A DNA stretch of 64,000 bases from Catenulispora sp. MAP5-51 (GCF_041261205.1 NZ_JBGCCH010000002.1:496001-560000), one strand, 5' to 3'; positions 26,642 to 36,036 are shown, counted from the stretch's first letter. Numbers and translations are program-made. Notes: a model not told the origin generated them from the letters alone.

Positions 26642-27697
26642 CTACCACCCCCGCCGCCGCCAAGACTGCCACCACACCCACTCCCGCCCCCGGTTCACCG
26701 CCGCGCTCACCACCAGCGGGCGCAGGTACGGCATCGCCCGCTCCCCGACCGCGCGCCGGACTCGCAGGCCCGCGTACTCCGGCAGGTGCCGGTACTCCGG
26801 CCAGCAGTCCTCGGCGAAGGCGACCAGTTCCGTCACCGGGACCGTGCCTGTCAGCCCTTTGTCGTACGCGCGGACCGCTCGGCGCAGCGCCTGCCGTGCC
26901 AGCTTGCGGCGCATCTCCCCGGCCCAGGCGTCCGCGTTCGGCAGGGCGTCGCCGCACTTCACCAGGACGGACTCGAACGCCGCGCGCCTCTGGCGCAGGT
27001 CGTCGAGTTGGCCGCCGAAGTCGACGGTCGACATGTTCGCGCCGTGGCGGCGGTAGTACGCCTGGTCCGCGGCGCGGATGTGGCCGACGCCGGCCACCGA
27101 GGCGGCGCGCATCCACATCTCGATGTCGCCGGAGTGCGGGAGGGCCGGGTCGTAGCCGCCGATGCGCTTCTGCACCGAGGTGCGCATCACCACCTCCGGT
27201 GAGGTGATGCAGCCCTCCGCTGTGCGGAAGCGGCGGCGGAGCCACCACAGGCCGGGCCGTACCGCCCACTGGCCGGTGTGCCAGTCGGCGCCGCGTGCCG
27301 GGGGGAGGGGCTCGCCGTCCTGGAAGGTCAGCGGGTGTCCGTACACGAAGCCGACCGAGGGGTGCGCGTCCAGTAGTGCCGTCGCGCGGACCAGCGCTCC
27401 GGGTGTCAGCCGGTCGTCCGCCGACAGCAGCACGCAGTAGTCGCCGTCGGCCCAGTCCAGCAGCCCTTCGTTGTACGTCGCGATGTGGCCCCGGTTCACC
27501 TCGTGCACCGCCACCGAGATGCGCGGGTCGGCCGCCGCCAGTTCCCGGGCCTTGTCCGCCGAGTCGTCGGGCGAGCAGTCGTCGATGATCAGGACCCGGA
27601 CGTCCACGCCGGGCTGCTCGTCCAGCACGCTGCGCACGCAATCGGCCAAGAAGTGCCCGTACCGGTAGCACGGGATCACGACACTGACACTGCCCAT
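26642..27697 (-). CDS. Family 2 glycosyltransferase
   Basis: 351 residues. GT-A fold N-terminus: VSVVIPCYRYGHFLADCV, then VLIIDDCSPDDSA, and the metal site LLSADDRLTPGAL. The later acceptor region has GYDPALPHSGDIEMWMRAA with the ED/DxEMW-type catalytic base motif. It would transfer a sugar from a nucleotide donor to a lipid-linked acceptor at the cytoplasmic membrane. Its 5' end faces the secreted protein gene at 27826 with a 128-nt gap carrying a likely terminator, so it may have its own promoter. Donor and acceptor cannot be told from the sequence. Confidence 0.85.
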   Translation of the reverse strand: MGSVSVVIPCYRYGHFLADCVRSVLDEQPGVDVRVLIIDDCSPDDSADKARELAAADPRISVAVHEVNRGHIATYNEGLLDWADGDYCVLLSADDRLTPGALVRATALLDAHPSVGFVYGHPLTFQDGEPLPPARGADWHTGQWAVRPGLWWLRRRFRTAEGCITSPEVVMRTSVQKRIGGYDPALPHSGDIEMWMRAASVAGVGHIRAADQAYYRRHGANMSTVDFGGQLDDLRQRRAAFESVLVKCGDALPNADAWAGEMRRKLARQALRRAVRAYDKGLTGTVPVTELVAFAEDCWPEYRHLPEYAGLRVRRAVGERAMPYLRPLVVSAAVNRGREWVWWQSWRRRGW

Positions 27698-27754
27698 AAC
27701 ACTCCGCCCGATCCACTTATCACTGAAGCACCACTAGCGAACAAGCGAACAAGC

Positions 27755-27801
27755 GGTCGGCCGAGCCCCGCGCGCAACCGCGACACGGAGCCCGGCCGAC
27801 C
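27755..27801 (-). terminator. Candidate terminator hairpin after the 27826-31701 gene
   Basis: GGTCGGCCG at 27755-27763 pairs with CGGCCGACC at 27793-27801; two further pairs follow after a mismatch. It lies 24 nt past the stop of the upstream minus-strand gene. There is no T-run, as is common in high-GC actinobacteria. Confidence 0.45.
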
Positions 27802-27825
27802 ACCTTCCATCCGAACCCAGAACCC

Positions 27826-30800
27826 TTACTTGATGCCCGGCTTGTTACTCCGGCTCCCATACGAAGGCGACGGCAACACCCCGGGCGCCACACCCAACGG
27901 CGTTCCCTGCCCCGGCAGCGCCGGCGCTCCGCCGGTCACCGTCGTCGGCGCGATCACCCACGTCAGCGGCGGCGTCGGATCGTCGTTGTCGACGTTCGCG
28001 GTCACCGTCACCCGGTACGACGCGTCGCGCGGCAGCATCCCCGACGGATGGAACGCCACGATGTGCGTCGCCGGATCGAACGTCACGTACCCCGGCATGA
28101 TCGTCCCGGCCGGCCACTCCTGCCCCGGGACCGGAGCCGCCGTGACCACGGTCATCTTCACCGAGGCCGGGTCGGCCGTCGCCGGGAGCACCGTGGTGAT
28201 CGGGTGCGTCGGATCCATCACCGGATCCTTCAGCAGCGTGATCTTGTTGCCCGACGGCGTGGCCGCCGTCCCCGCCACGTTCCCGCCCGTCACCGCGGCG
28301 CCCGCCGCACCCGAGACCCGGCTGCCGCTCACGCGCGCGCTCGGGCTCGACAGCTGCGACGCCGCCGGGCTGGCGGCCGGGGCGGTCGTCTGGAAGACGG
28401 GGTCGACCCAGTAGTTCGTGGCGTTGTAGGTGTTGGTCGGGAACGTCGTCGTGGACCCGTATGAATAGAGCCCGTTCGACGTCGCCGGCGCGGTGAGCGG
28501 ATAGTAGTTGTGCGGGTTGGTGAAGTATCCGGCGTCGGCCGCGTAGTGCCCGGAAGACGCGTGGTACGAGACCACGTACTGCGTGTTCGCCGCGATCGAG
28601 ACCGGGGTCGCGAACGTCAGCGTCTGCCAGCCGGAGGCACTCTCGCCGGTGAACGTCCCGGTCGCCAGCTGCTGGCCGGTGGCGCTCCACAGCGTGCCGG
28701 TGTGCGTGCCGGTGTTCGCGGCGCTCTTGTAGAACCGCAGACCGGTCACGTTCCCCGCCACCGAGGAGGAGAACTTCACCCCGAGCTCCACCGAGTTGCC
28801 GTCCCCGGAGTCCGCCGTCGTCGGCACCGTGGACGTCGGCCACAGCGTGCAGGGGCACGACGGCGCGGGCATCGTGGCGGCGGTCGTGAACTGCCACGTC
28901 GCCGGCGCGCTCATCGCGTTGCCATAGGCGTCGTCGGCCATGAGCGAGGCGGTGTACCCGGTGCTCAGTGCCAGCGGGCTGTCAGGGGTGAACACGATCG
29001 TGTTCGTCGACGACGTATAGCTGATCGAGCCGGGCACCGCGGTCCCCGTCCCGTCCTTCACCGTGAAGGTCGCCGTCGTCGGGTCCATCGAGGCGCTGAA
29101 CGAGGCCGACACCTGCGTCGTCGGCGATACCGCGGTCGCCCCGGAGCCCGGGGTCGTCGAGGTCACCTTCGGCGGCGTGGTCGGGATCCCGGTGTTGTCG
29201 AACACCGGGTCCACCCAGTAATTGGTGTCGTTGTAGGAGTTGTTCGGGAAGGTCGTCGAGGATCCGTAGGAGTAGACGCCGTTCCCGCTGGAGCTCGTCG
29301 ACTGCTGCGCCTGGATCGGCGCCGCCCCGGCCCCGCCGTTCGTGAAGTACCCGGCGTCGGCCGCATAGTGCCCGACCGGCGCGTGGTACGACACGACGTA
29401 GGTCGTGTTCGCCTTGACCGACACCGGCGTGGTGAAGTTCAGCGTCTGCCAGCCCGGCTGCGTCACCGTCGCGGTCGAGGCCGGCGTGGACGCCATCAGC
29501 AGACCGTTCGAGGTCCACAGGCTCGCCACGTGGGAGCCGGTGTTCGTCGGGCTCTGGTAGAAGCGGACGCCGGTGATGTTGCCGGCGGTCGAGGTCTTGA
29601 ACTTCGTCCCGACCTCCACCGACGCGCCGTCACCGCTGTCCGGGTGCGCCGGCGAGGCGGTGGACGGGAAGATCACGCACGGGCACACCTGCGGCCCGAC
29701 GGTCAGGCCGACCGACTGCGTGGCTCCTATGTCCGCGTTGTCGTCCTCGGAGCGCACCTGGATCTGCGCGTTGCCCATGGCCGTCGGCGTCCAGGCGTAG
29801 CTCCAGGTCACCGCACCGCCGGTGGTCTGCGTGGTGTTGGCGGCGTTCCACGTGGTGCCGCCGTCCACCGAGACCTCGACCCGCGCCACCACGGTCCCGA
29901 GCGCCGGCGCCGCGGTGCCGGTCGCCGTCAGGGGCTTGAGGACCTGCACCGTGGTGCCGGAGCTCGGAGCGGTCACGGTCGTCGTCGGACCCACGGTGCC
30001 GGCCGGCAGCGCCGTGCCGGTCACCAGCCCGGTCTGCGGCGTGGTCGGCTGCTCCCCCTCGTCGGCCAGCATGTTCATGGTGGCCTGCTGCACGTCCCGG
30101 TCCACCGTGGTGGTCTGGTTCGGCGGGTTCGGCGGGTTGGCGACGCCGGTGTTGTCGGTGTGCAGGTTCGTCAGGCCCCAGGCCCACTGGACCGTGGCCG
30201 TGCCGAACACCAGCGCGTGCGACGTCTGGTCGCGGAACTCCACCAGGCTGTGCGTGGCCTGGCCGGTCGAGTAGTCGTTGCCGTAGTCCGTGCGCAACTG
30301 GTCCACGGTCAGCGTGGTGGAGGACAGGTCGATCTCCCCCGGCGGCCGGGTGGAGTCGGCGTAGTCCGAGTCCCACTCATAGCCGAGCAGGCCGTAGGGC
30401 GTGCTCTCCGAGCCGTTCATGAGGCTGGCGACCGAGGTGTGGCGCCAGACGCGCAGATCGGCGTACTGCGAGGAGAAGGTGATCGGCGAGTACTGGTTCG
30501 CGTTGACCGAGAACAGCGTGCCGGTCAGCTGGTCCTCGGGTGCCGCGCCGGTGCCCAGGCCGTGCGCGTCCATCCAGGTGCCTGTCCACTGCCCTGTCGG
30601 GTCGGGAACGCCGTCCACCGGGTTGGTCCCGTACAGCTTGGTCATCTTGTACGTGGTCATGGTGCGGTTCGGCGTGTTGCTCCCGTCGATGCTGTTCTCC
30701 ATACGGGTCCGCCAGAAGACCTCGTTGCCGGACATGAAGATCTGGTTCTGTCCGGCATGCCGCGCGGCCATGACGTTGTTCCACTGAGTCTGGTTCCAGT

Positions 30801-31701
30801 ACTCGTCGTGGCCCGAGGAGATGAACACCTTGTGGTTGCTCACCGACGCCGGATCGGTCGTGGCGTCCATCCCGGAGATGTAGCTGACGTCGTAGCCGTT
30901 CTCCTCCAGCCAGTAGATCAGCGCGAACTCCGAGCCGAAGATGCCGTTCTGCCCGATGTCCGGCAGCGGCCGGTTGTAGCTGACGCGGTAGGCGCGGCCG
31001 TCCGGCGCCGGGCCGTTGCCGACGTAGACGTCCTGGCCGCCGAAGGTGTTGTAGGCCTGCCAGGTCTCGTCGGAGGTCTGCACCACGATGTCGCTGTGGT
31101 GCGCGGCGTTGTCCGGCTCCCGGACGATCACCGGCACCGGCATGTAGCCGATCAGCGCGTCGGTGCTGTCCCACTGCTCCAGGGCGACGATGTAGACCCC
31201 CGACACGGCGGTCGAGGGCACCTGGATCGCCACGGTGGTCGGCCAGTTCCCGCAGTCCACCAGGCCGGTGGGCTTGTCGGAGACGCACGCCGGCAGGTTG
31301 TTGGTGTAGTTGGCGGGGTAGGTCCCGGTGGAGGTGTTCATGCTCCACGACATCGCCCGGGAGCCCTTGCCCCCGTAGTACCCGAGGCGGTCGACCTCGA
31401 CCGCGTACTTCGTCGGGGACTCCACCTTCAGGCTGATCGTGCCGCCGGGCAGCACGCTCTCGTTGGTCGTGAACCCCTGGATGTCTCCGTAGGCGCTGGT
31501 GTACGTCGCCAGGTTCCCGGCGCCGTCGGTCAGGTCCTCCACTCCGGTGGTCTGCTGGTTCTCGCACGCCACCGTGTTGGCGCACGCAGCCGCGTGCGCC
31601 GGTCCGGCCACACTCCACACCGTCACCACTGAGGCGACCGCCATCGCGACGACCGCATAGGCCGACTGTCTGAGCCCTCTGTAAATTCTGTTGTGCGCCA
31701 T
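27826..31701 (-). CDS. Large secreted protein: N,N-dimethylformamidase-like domain with DUF4082 and Ig-like domains
   Basis: 1291 residues with a Sec signal peptide (residues 1-37, cleavage near AHA-AA). The N-terminal half (about 60-530) has LGYYGGKGSR, VQTSDETWQAYN and SSGHDEYWNQTQ, as in the N,N-dimethylformamidase beta-subunit-like domain often found in secreted actinobacterial proteins. Two DUF4082 copies follow (about 670-830 and 940-1100), each starting with a CPC-type motif and ending FPxNxYNxTNYWVDPVF. A Big_5-type Ig domain lies between them (TPPKVTSTTPGSGATAVSP). The C-terminus has another Big-like fold. It follows the DegT gene by 34 nt, so it is probably co-transcribed with the glycan operon and acts on the cell surface. 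Enzymatic function is unproven. Confidence 0.8.
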   Translation of the reverse strand: MAHNRIYRGLRQSAYAVVAMAVASVVTVWSVAGPAHAAACANTVACENQQTTGVEDLTDGAGNLATYTSAYGDIQGFTTNESVLPGGTISLKVESPTKYAVEVDRLGYYGGKGSRAMSWSMNTSTGTYPANYTNNLPACVSDKPTGLVDCGNWPTTVAIQVPSTAVSGVYIVALEQWDSTDALIGYMPVPVIVREPDNAAHHSDIVVQTSDETWQAYNTFGGQDVYVGNGPAPDGRAYRVSYNRPLPDIGQNGIFGSEFALIYWLEENGYDVSYISGMDATTDPASVSNHKVFISSGHDEYWNQTQWNNVMAARHAGQNQIFMSGNEVFWRTRMENSIDGSNTPNRTMTTYKMTKLYGTNPVDGVPDPTGQWTGTWMDAHGLGTGAAPEDQLTGTLFSVNANQYSPITFSSQYADLRVWRHTSVASLMNGSESTPYGLLGYEWDSDYADSTRPPGEIDLSSTTLTVDQLRTDYGNDYSTGQATHSLVEFRDQTSHALVFGTATVQWAWGLTNLHTDNTGVANPPNPPNQTTTVDRDVQQATMNMLADEGEQPTTPQTGLVTGTALPAGTVGPTTTVTAPSSGTTVQVLKPLTATGTAAPALGTVVARVEVSVDGGTTWNAANTTQTTGGAVTWSYAWTPTAMGNAQIQVRSEDDNADIGATQSVGLTVGPQVCPCVIFPSTASPAHPDSGDGASVEVGTKFKTSTAGNITGVRFYQSPTNTGSHVASLWTSNGLLMASTPASTATVTQPGWQTLNFTTPVSVKANTTYVVSYHAPVGHYAADAGYFTNGGAGAAPIQAQQSTSSSGNGVYSYGSSTTFPNNSYNDTNYWVDPVFDNTGIPTTPPKVTSTTPGSGATAVSPTTQVSASFSASMDPTTATFTVKDGTGTAVPGSISYTSSTNTIVFTPDSPLALSTGYTASLMADDAYGNAMSAPATWQFTTAATMPAPSCPCTLWPTSTVPTTADSGDGNSVELGVKFSSSVAGNVTGLRFYKSAANTGTHTGTLWSATGQQLATGTFTGESASGWQTLTFATPVSIAANTQYVVSYHASSGHYAADAGYFTNPHNYYPLTAPATSNGLYSYGSTTTFPTNTYNATNYWVDPVFQTTAPAASPAASQLSSPSARVSGSRVSGAAGAAVTGGNVAGTAATPSGNKITLLKDPVMDPTHPITTVLPATADPASVKMTVVTAAPVPGQEWPAGTIMPGYVTFDPATHIVAFHPSGMLPRDASYRVTVTANVDNDDPTPPLTWVIAPTTVTGGAPALPGQGTPLGVAPGVLPSPSYGSRSNKPGIK

Positions 31702-31735
31702 CGTTCCGCGACCTCGTTCGCAGTGCTCTGTCTTG

Positions 31736-32884
31736 CTACAGACGGCTCCGGTGCGCCGAAAGCGCCCGGGCCAGGGCGGCGACGACGGTCTCCTGCTGCT
31801 CCCGCATCAGATGCGGGTGCAGCGGCAGGGAGAGCGTGTGCGCCGCGACATGTTCGGCGTGCGGATACGACGCGTCGGTGGCGAACGCGCCGGTCCGATG
31901 GAGCGGCACCGGGTAGTGGATCCCCGCGCCGATGCCCTCGGCCTCCAGAGCGGCCAAGACCGCGTCCCGGTCGGGGACCTGGACCGTGTACAGGTGCCAG
32001 ACGTGCTCGTTGCCCGGCAGCACGGTCGGCAGGGTGACGTCGTCGAGGTCGGCGAGCAGCTTGTCGTAGTACGCCGCCGCGGCCTGGCGCGCGGCGTTCC
32101 ACTCCGGGAGCCGGCGCAGCTTGGCGCGCAGGACCACCGCCTGCAACGCGTCCAACCGGCTGTTGACGCCCGCGATGTCGTGCGCGTACTTCACCAGGCC
32201 GCCGTGGCTGCCCAGCTTGCGCACCGTCGCGGCCAGTTCCTCGTCGTCGGTCAGGACGGCGCCGCCGTCCCCGTAGGCGCCGAGGTTCTTGCCGGGATAG
32301 AAGCTGGTCGCGGCGATCGCCCCGGGGCCCGAGCCGGGCGTGCGGCCCAGGCGCGTGGCCCCCTGGCACTGCGCGGCGTCCTCGACGATGCGGATACGGG
32401 TGCGGATGTCGCTGCCGCTGCCGCTGCCGCTGCCGGCCAGCCCGGCCTGCAACTCCTCGACCGGCACGAGCTGCCCGTACAGGTGGACCGGCACGATCGC
32501 CTTGGTGGCCGGCCGGATCGCGGCCAGCGCCGCCCGGACGTCGATCAGGCAGGAGGCCGGATCGCAGTCCACGAACACCGGCTTGGCGCCGATCCGCGCC
32601 ACCGCGCCGGCGGTCGCCGCGAAGGTGTTCGCCGGCACGATCACCTCGTCGCCCGCCACCACGCCGACCGCGCGCAGCGAGAGCTCGACGGCGTCCGTGC
32701 CGTTGGCCACGCCGACGCAGTGCCCGACCCCGGCGAACGCCGCGTACTCGCGCTCGAAGGCCGCCACCTGCGGGCCGCCGACGAAGCCGGTCGTGGCCAG
32801 CACCTCGGCGAAGCCGGCCTGCACGGCGTGGGCCACCTCGGCGTGCGCGGCGGCCAGGTCGACCAGGGGTATGCGCGGGCTCAT
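31736..32884 (-). CDS. DegT/DnrJ/EryC1/StrS-family sugar aminotransferase
   Basis: 382 residues. PLP-dependent sugar aminotransferase: VGVANGTDAVELSLRA (phosphate-cup helix), VIVPANTFAATAGA, VEDAAQCQGA, and SFYPGKNLGAYGDGG with Lys199 as the PLP Schiff-base lysine. It would aminate a keto-sugar nucleotide, usually with glutamate as donor. An odd GSGSGSGS linker lies near residues 150-157 where family members have a loop. ATG 32884 is chosen because GGAGGA lies upstream and the sequence matches from MSPRIPLVDL. It is coupled to a 41-codon ORF whose TGA overlaps this ATG. Confidence 0.9.
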   Translation of the reverse strand: MSPRIPLVDLAAAHAEVAHAVQAGFAEVLATTGFVGGPQVAAFEREYAAFAGVGHCVGVANGTDAVELSLRAVGVVAGDEVIVPANTFAATAGAVARIGAKPVFVDCDPASCLIDVRAALAAIRPATKAIVPVHLYGQLVPVEELQAGLAGSGSGSGSDIRTRIRIVEDAAQCQGATRLGRTPGSGPGAIAATSFYPGKNLGAYGDGGAVLTDDEELAATVRKLGSHGGLVKYAHDIAGVNSRLDALQAVVLRAKLRRLPEWNAARQAAAAYYDKLLADLDDVTLPTVLPGNEHVWHLYTVQVPDRDAVLAALEAEGIGAGIHYPVPLHRTGAFATDASYPHAEHVAAHTLSLPLHPHLMREQQETVVAALARALSAHRSRL

Positions 32885-33006
32885 GGATCGGTCCTCCGGT
32901 CGACGGCGCCGCGGGGCACGGCGCAGTGGAAGTGAATAAGGGTTCGATGACACTGACGGCGAGGGCGTCCTGCCGCACCCTCGCCGCCCGGCTCCGGCGC
33001 GTTCAT
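32881..33006 (-). CDS. 41-codon ORF filling the gap between acetyltransferase and aminotransferase genes
   Basis: Starts at ATG 33006, overlapping the TGA of the acetyltransferase gene (ATGA), and ends with a TGA at 32883-32881 overlapping the ATG of the aminotransferase gene. The product (MNAPEPGGEGAAGRP at the start, RTDP at the end) is basic, with HC and FHC clusters and no known domain. A double ATGA junction is what a real coupled gene would show, but short open frames are common at this GC content, so translation is uncertain. It could work only as a translational relay. Confidence 0.35.
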   Translation of the reverse strand: MNAPEPGGEGAAGRPRRQCHRTLIHFHCAVPRGAVDRRTDP

Positions 33007-33680
33007 CGCAGCGCCGCCCGGCGCGCTAAGGACTCCGGGCGGGCGACGTCCCGGAGCTTGCGGGCCGGGTTGCCGACCCACACCTCGCGGTCCGGGACGT
33101 CCTGGAGCACCACGGATCCCATGCCGATCTGCGACCAGGCCCCGATGCGCACGCCCTCACGCACCATCGCCCCGGCCCCGATGTAGGCGCCCTCGTCGAC
33201 GACCACGCCGCCGCCGAGCTTCACCCCGGAGGCCAGCGTCGCGTAGTCCCGGACCACGACGTCGTGGGTCACCACGGCGTGCGGCATCACGGCCACGTGC
33301 CGGCTGATCGTCGCGTCGGCGGTCAGGACCACCCCGGCCAGCAGCACCGATCCGGCGCCGACCGTGGAGCTGCGGGACAGCTGCGCGAAGGGGTGCACGA
33401 TGGTCGCGTACCGGCGGTCGGGCAGGCCCAGCCGCTCGACGATCCGGGCCCGCCCGAAGTAGTCGCGCGGGTTGCCGACGCAGACCACCAGCCGCACCTC
33501 CGGCAGCGACCGGATCAGGTCGATCGGCCCCCTGACCTGGTCGGCGATCGGCAGCCCGGGCAGCGCGTCGTCGAGGAAGCCGGCGAACACGTCAGAGCCC
33601 GGATACCGGTCGCGCAGGGCCTCGGCCGTCTCCCGGCCGAAGCCGCCGGCTCCCGCGATCGCGATGCGCAGCTCGGTCAC
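33003..33680 (-). CDS. PglD/NeuD-like sugar O/N-acetyltransferase (hexapeptide repeat)
   Basis: 225 residues from GTG 33680. N-terminal Rossmann-like segment (IAIAGAGGFGRETAEAL) typical of PglD/NeuD, then a left-handed beta-helix of hexapeptide repeats (VGAGSVLLAGVVL, VVDEGAYIGAGAMV, IGAWSQIGMGSVVL) and the C-terminal cap VWVGNPARKL. It uses acetyl-CoA to acetylate an amino-sugar nucleotide. GTG overlaps the preceding aminotransferase stop by 4 nt, so the aminotransferase and acetyltransferase would act in sequence. The His in PHAVVTHD is the likely catalytic base. Confidence 0.88.
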   Translation of the reverse strand: MTELRIAIAGAGGFGRETAEALRDRYPGSDVFAGFLDDALPGLPIADQVRGPIDLIRSLPEVRLVVCVGNPRDYFGRARIVERLGLPDRRYATIVHPFAQLSRSSTVGAGSVLLAGVVLTADATISRHVAVMPHAVVTHDVVVRDYATLASGVKLGGGVVVDEGAYIGAGAMVREGVRIGAWSQIGMGSVVLQDVPDREVWVGNPARKLRDVARPESLARRAALR

Positions 33681-34885
33681 GGGGCGGCCGCCTTCAGGAC
33701 GGCGACCACGCGGTCCTGCTGCGCCTCGGTCATGCCGTGGAACACCGGCAGGATCAGCGAGTTCAGGCTCAGCGCCTCGGTGGCCGGCAGCCGCGGCGTG
33801 CTGACCTCCGCGTAGGCGGGCTCCATGTGGGCGGCCATGATGCCCCGGCGCGCGGAGACTCCAGCCTCCGACAGCCGGAGCAGCAGGTCGTCCCGCGAGA
33901 CCGGGAACCGGTCGTCCAGCCGGATCCAGAACGACTGGTAGTTGGTCCGGCCGTATTCGGGGTCGGTCACCGGCGACAGCCCGGGGATCCCCGCCAGCTC
34001 GCGCTGGTACCGCGCGGCGATCTCGCGCCGCTCGGCGACCGTCGCGGCCAGCTTGCGCAGCTGCACCAGCCCGACCGCGGCCTGGATGTCGGTCATCCGG
34101 TAGTTGAACCCGGTCTCCAGATACGCCTCCAGCACCGGCTTGGCACTCGCGTGCCGGTCGGCGGCCGAGACGTTCATCCCGTGCTCGCGCAGCCGCCGCA
34201 TCCGGGCCGCGGCCTCGGCGTCGTCGGTGGTGACCATGCCGCCCTCGCCGGTGGTGAGCAGCTTGCGCGGGTGGAACGACCACGCCGCCGCCTGCGCGCC
34301 GGCGCCGACCGGCGCGCCCCGGTACCGGACGCCGGCCGCGCACGCCGCGTCCTCCAGCAGCGCCAGACCGCGCTCCCGGCACAGGCCGCGCAGCGCGTCC
34401 AGGTCCGCCGGCACGCCGCCCTGGTGGACGAGGATCACCGCGCGGCTCCGGGGCGTCAGCACGGCGGCGACCGTGTCAGGGGTCAGATTCCCGGTCTCGA
34501 CGTCCACGTCGGCGAACACCGGGACGGCGTTGACGTAGCGCGCGGCGTTCGCCGTCGCGATGAAGGACAGCGACGGCACCACCACCTCGTCACCGGCGCC
34601 GACTCCGAGCGCCACCAGGCCGAGGTGCAGCGCGGCGGTGCCGGAGCTGACGGCGACGCCGTGCGCGGCGCCGGCCTCGGCGGCGAAGGCCCGCTCGAAC
34701 TCGGCGACGCGCGGCCCCTGGGCGACCCAGCCGGAGCGCACCGCCTCGGCGGCGGCCTCGGCCTCCTCCTCGCCGAGCCAGGGCACCATCACCGGGATCC
34801 GGGCGGGCGCCTGGGCCTCGGGCGTCCCAGCCTCGGGCACCCCGGCCTCGGGCATGCCAACCCCGGTGGCCACCGCGCTGCTCAC
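33677..34885 (-). CDS. DegT-family nucleotide-sugar aminotransferase
   Basis: 402 residues. Motifs: VAVSSGTAALHLGL, VVVPSLSFIATANA, LLEDAACAAG, and SFHPRKLLTTGEGG with Lys208 as PLP lysine, and NYRMTDIQAAVGL. The first 30 residues are a Pro/Glu/Ala/Thr repeat leader (GMPEAGVPEAGTPEA) not part of the enzyme. Overlaps the epimerase stop and the acetyltransferase start by 4 nt each. With the Gfo/Idh and PglD-like genes, the set resembles the WbpB-WbpE-WbpD logic of amino-sugar synthesis, so it probably aminates the 3- or 4-keto product. A second DegT gene in the same operon suggests two amination steps. Confidence 0.9.
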   Translation of the reverse strand: MSSAVATGVGMPEAGVPEAGTPEAQAPARIPVMVPWLGEEEAEAAAEAVRSGWVAQGPRVAEFERAFAAEAGAAHGVAVSSGTAALHLGLVALGVGAGDEVVVPSLSFIATANAARYVNAVPVFADVDVETGNLTPDTVAAVLTPRSRAVILVHQGGVPADLDALRGLCRERGLALLEDAACAAGVRYRGAPVGAGAQAAAWSFHPRKLLTTGEGGMVTTDDAEAAARMRRLREHGMNVSAADRHASAKPVLEAYLETGFNYRMTDIQAAVGLVQLRKLAATVAERREIAARYQRELAGIPGLSPVTDPEYGRTNYQSFWIRLDDRFPVSRDDLLLRLSEAGVSARRGIMAAHMEPAYAEVSTPRLPATEALSLNSLILPVFHGMTEAQQDRVVAVLKAAAP

Positions 34886-36036
34886 GAAGCGACTCCCTCG
34901 GCAACAGAGCCCGCGGCAACAGAGCCCTCAGCCACAGCACCCTCGCCGGCGACACCGGACGTCGCCATGGCCGCCGCCGCGGCGCGCTCTGCCGCCGCGG
35001 CGACCTTGGACACCGGCACCGGTACCGGCTCGGGCGCCGCCTCCTGCTCGCTGCGCCACCACTGCACCAGGTCCGTCAGGCCCTCGCGCAGCTGCATCTC
35101 GGCCTTGAACCTCAGCCGCGACTCGGCCTGCGAGATGTCGGCCAGGCGCCGGGTCACGCCGTTGACCGCGCGCGGCGGCCCGTACTCCACCGGCAGGTCC
35201 GAGCCCATGACCTCCAGCAGCGTCTTGGCCAGGTCGTTCAGGCTGGTCTCGACCCCGCAGGCCACGTTGAACACCTCGTCGGTGAGGTCCGCGGCGGCCG
35301 CCAGGACGTTGGCCCGCGCGATGTCCGCGACGTGCACGAAGTCCATCGTCTGCGTGCCGTCGCCCAGGATCAGCGGCGGCGTGCCGGCGGCGATGCGCTC
35401 CATCCAGCGGATCAGGACCTCGGTGTAGAGGCCGTGGATGTCCATGCGCGGGCCGTAGACGTTGAAGTACCGCAGCGCGACGTAGTCGAGCCCGTACATG
35501 CTCTTGAAGCTGCGGAGCATGGCCTCGTTGAAGGCCTTCGCCGCGCCGTAGAAGGTGTCGTTGTTGTAGCTGTGGTGCCGCTCGTCGGTCGGGAACTGCT
35601 CGGCCAGGCCGTAGACCGAGGCCGAGGAGGAGGCCACGACCTTCTTCACCCCGGCCGCCGCCGCGGCCTCCAGCACGTTGAACGTGCCGTCGACGAGCAC
35701 CTCGTTGGCCAGCCGCGGCTCCTCGGCGCACTGCGTGATCCGGATCGCCGCCAGGTGGAACACCACGTCGGTGCCGGCGGACAGCTCGGCGAGCAGCTCC
35801 CGGTCCCTGATGTCGCCCTCGACGACGCGCACCCGGCCGCTCGGCAGCGCCGCGGCCAGATTGGCCCGCCGGCCGCGGACGAAGTTGTCCAGCACGGTCA
35901 CCGACTCGCAGCCGGCGTCCAGCAGCCGGTCCACCACGTGCGAGCCGATGGTGCCGGCGCCGCCGGTGACCAGCGCGCTGCCGCCCGCCAGGCCGACCGC
36001 CGCGCCGGTGTCGTCATTGGTGCCCAAGCCAGTCAC
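34882..36036 (-). CDS. NAD-dependent nucleotide-sugar epimerase/dehydratase (extended SDR)
   Basis: 384 residues from GTG 36036. Rossmann motif ALVTGGAGTIGSHVVDRLL, catalytic region ASSSASVYGLAE and FYGAAKAFNEA (YxxxK), and the substrate segment NVYGPRMD. The last 55 residues form an Ala/Glu/Val/Gly repeat tail (SVAEG, GAVAEG) absent from classical epimerases and likely disordered. It interconverts or dehydrates a UDP- or dTDP-hexose. It is coupled to both neighbours by 4-nt overlaps, so it is part of the sugar pathway operon. Confidence 0.9.
   Translation of the reverse strand: MTGLGTNDDTGAAVGLAGGSALVTGGAGTIGSHVVDRLLDAGCESVTVLDNFVRGRRANLAAALPSGRVRVVEGDIRDRELLAELSAGTDVVFHLAAIRITQCAEEPRLANEVLVDGTFNVLEAAAAAGVKKVVASSSASVYGLAEQFPTDERHHSYNNDTFYGAAKAFNEAMLRSFKSMYGLDYVALRYFNVYGPRMDIHGLYTEVLIRWMERIAAGTPPLILGDGTQTMDFVHVADIARANVLAAAADLTDEVFNVACGVETSLNDLAKTLLEVMGSDLPVEYGPPRAVNGVTRRLADISQAESRLRFKAEMQLREGLTDLVQWWRSEQEAAPEPVPVPVSKVAAAAERAAAAAMATSGVAGEGAVAEGSVAAGSVAEGVAS

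Noticed and set aside
28510-31632. A 1040-codon plus-strand open frame
   Set aside because: Shadow of the secreted DUF4082 protein gene, which has a signal peptide and conserved domains on the minus strand.
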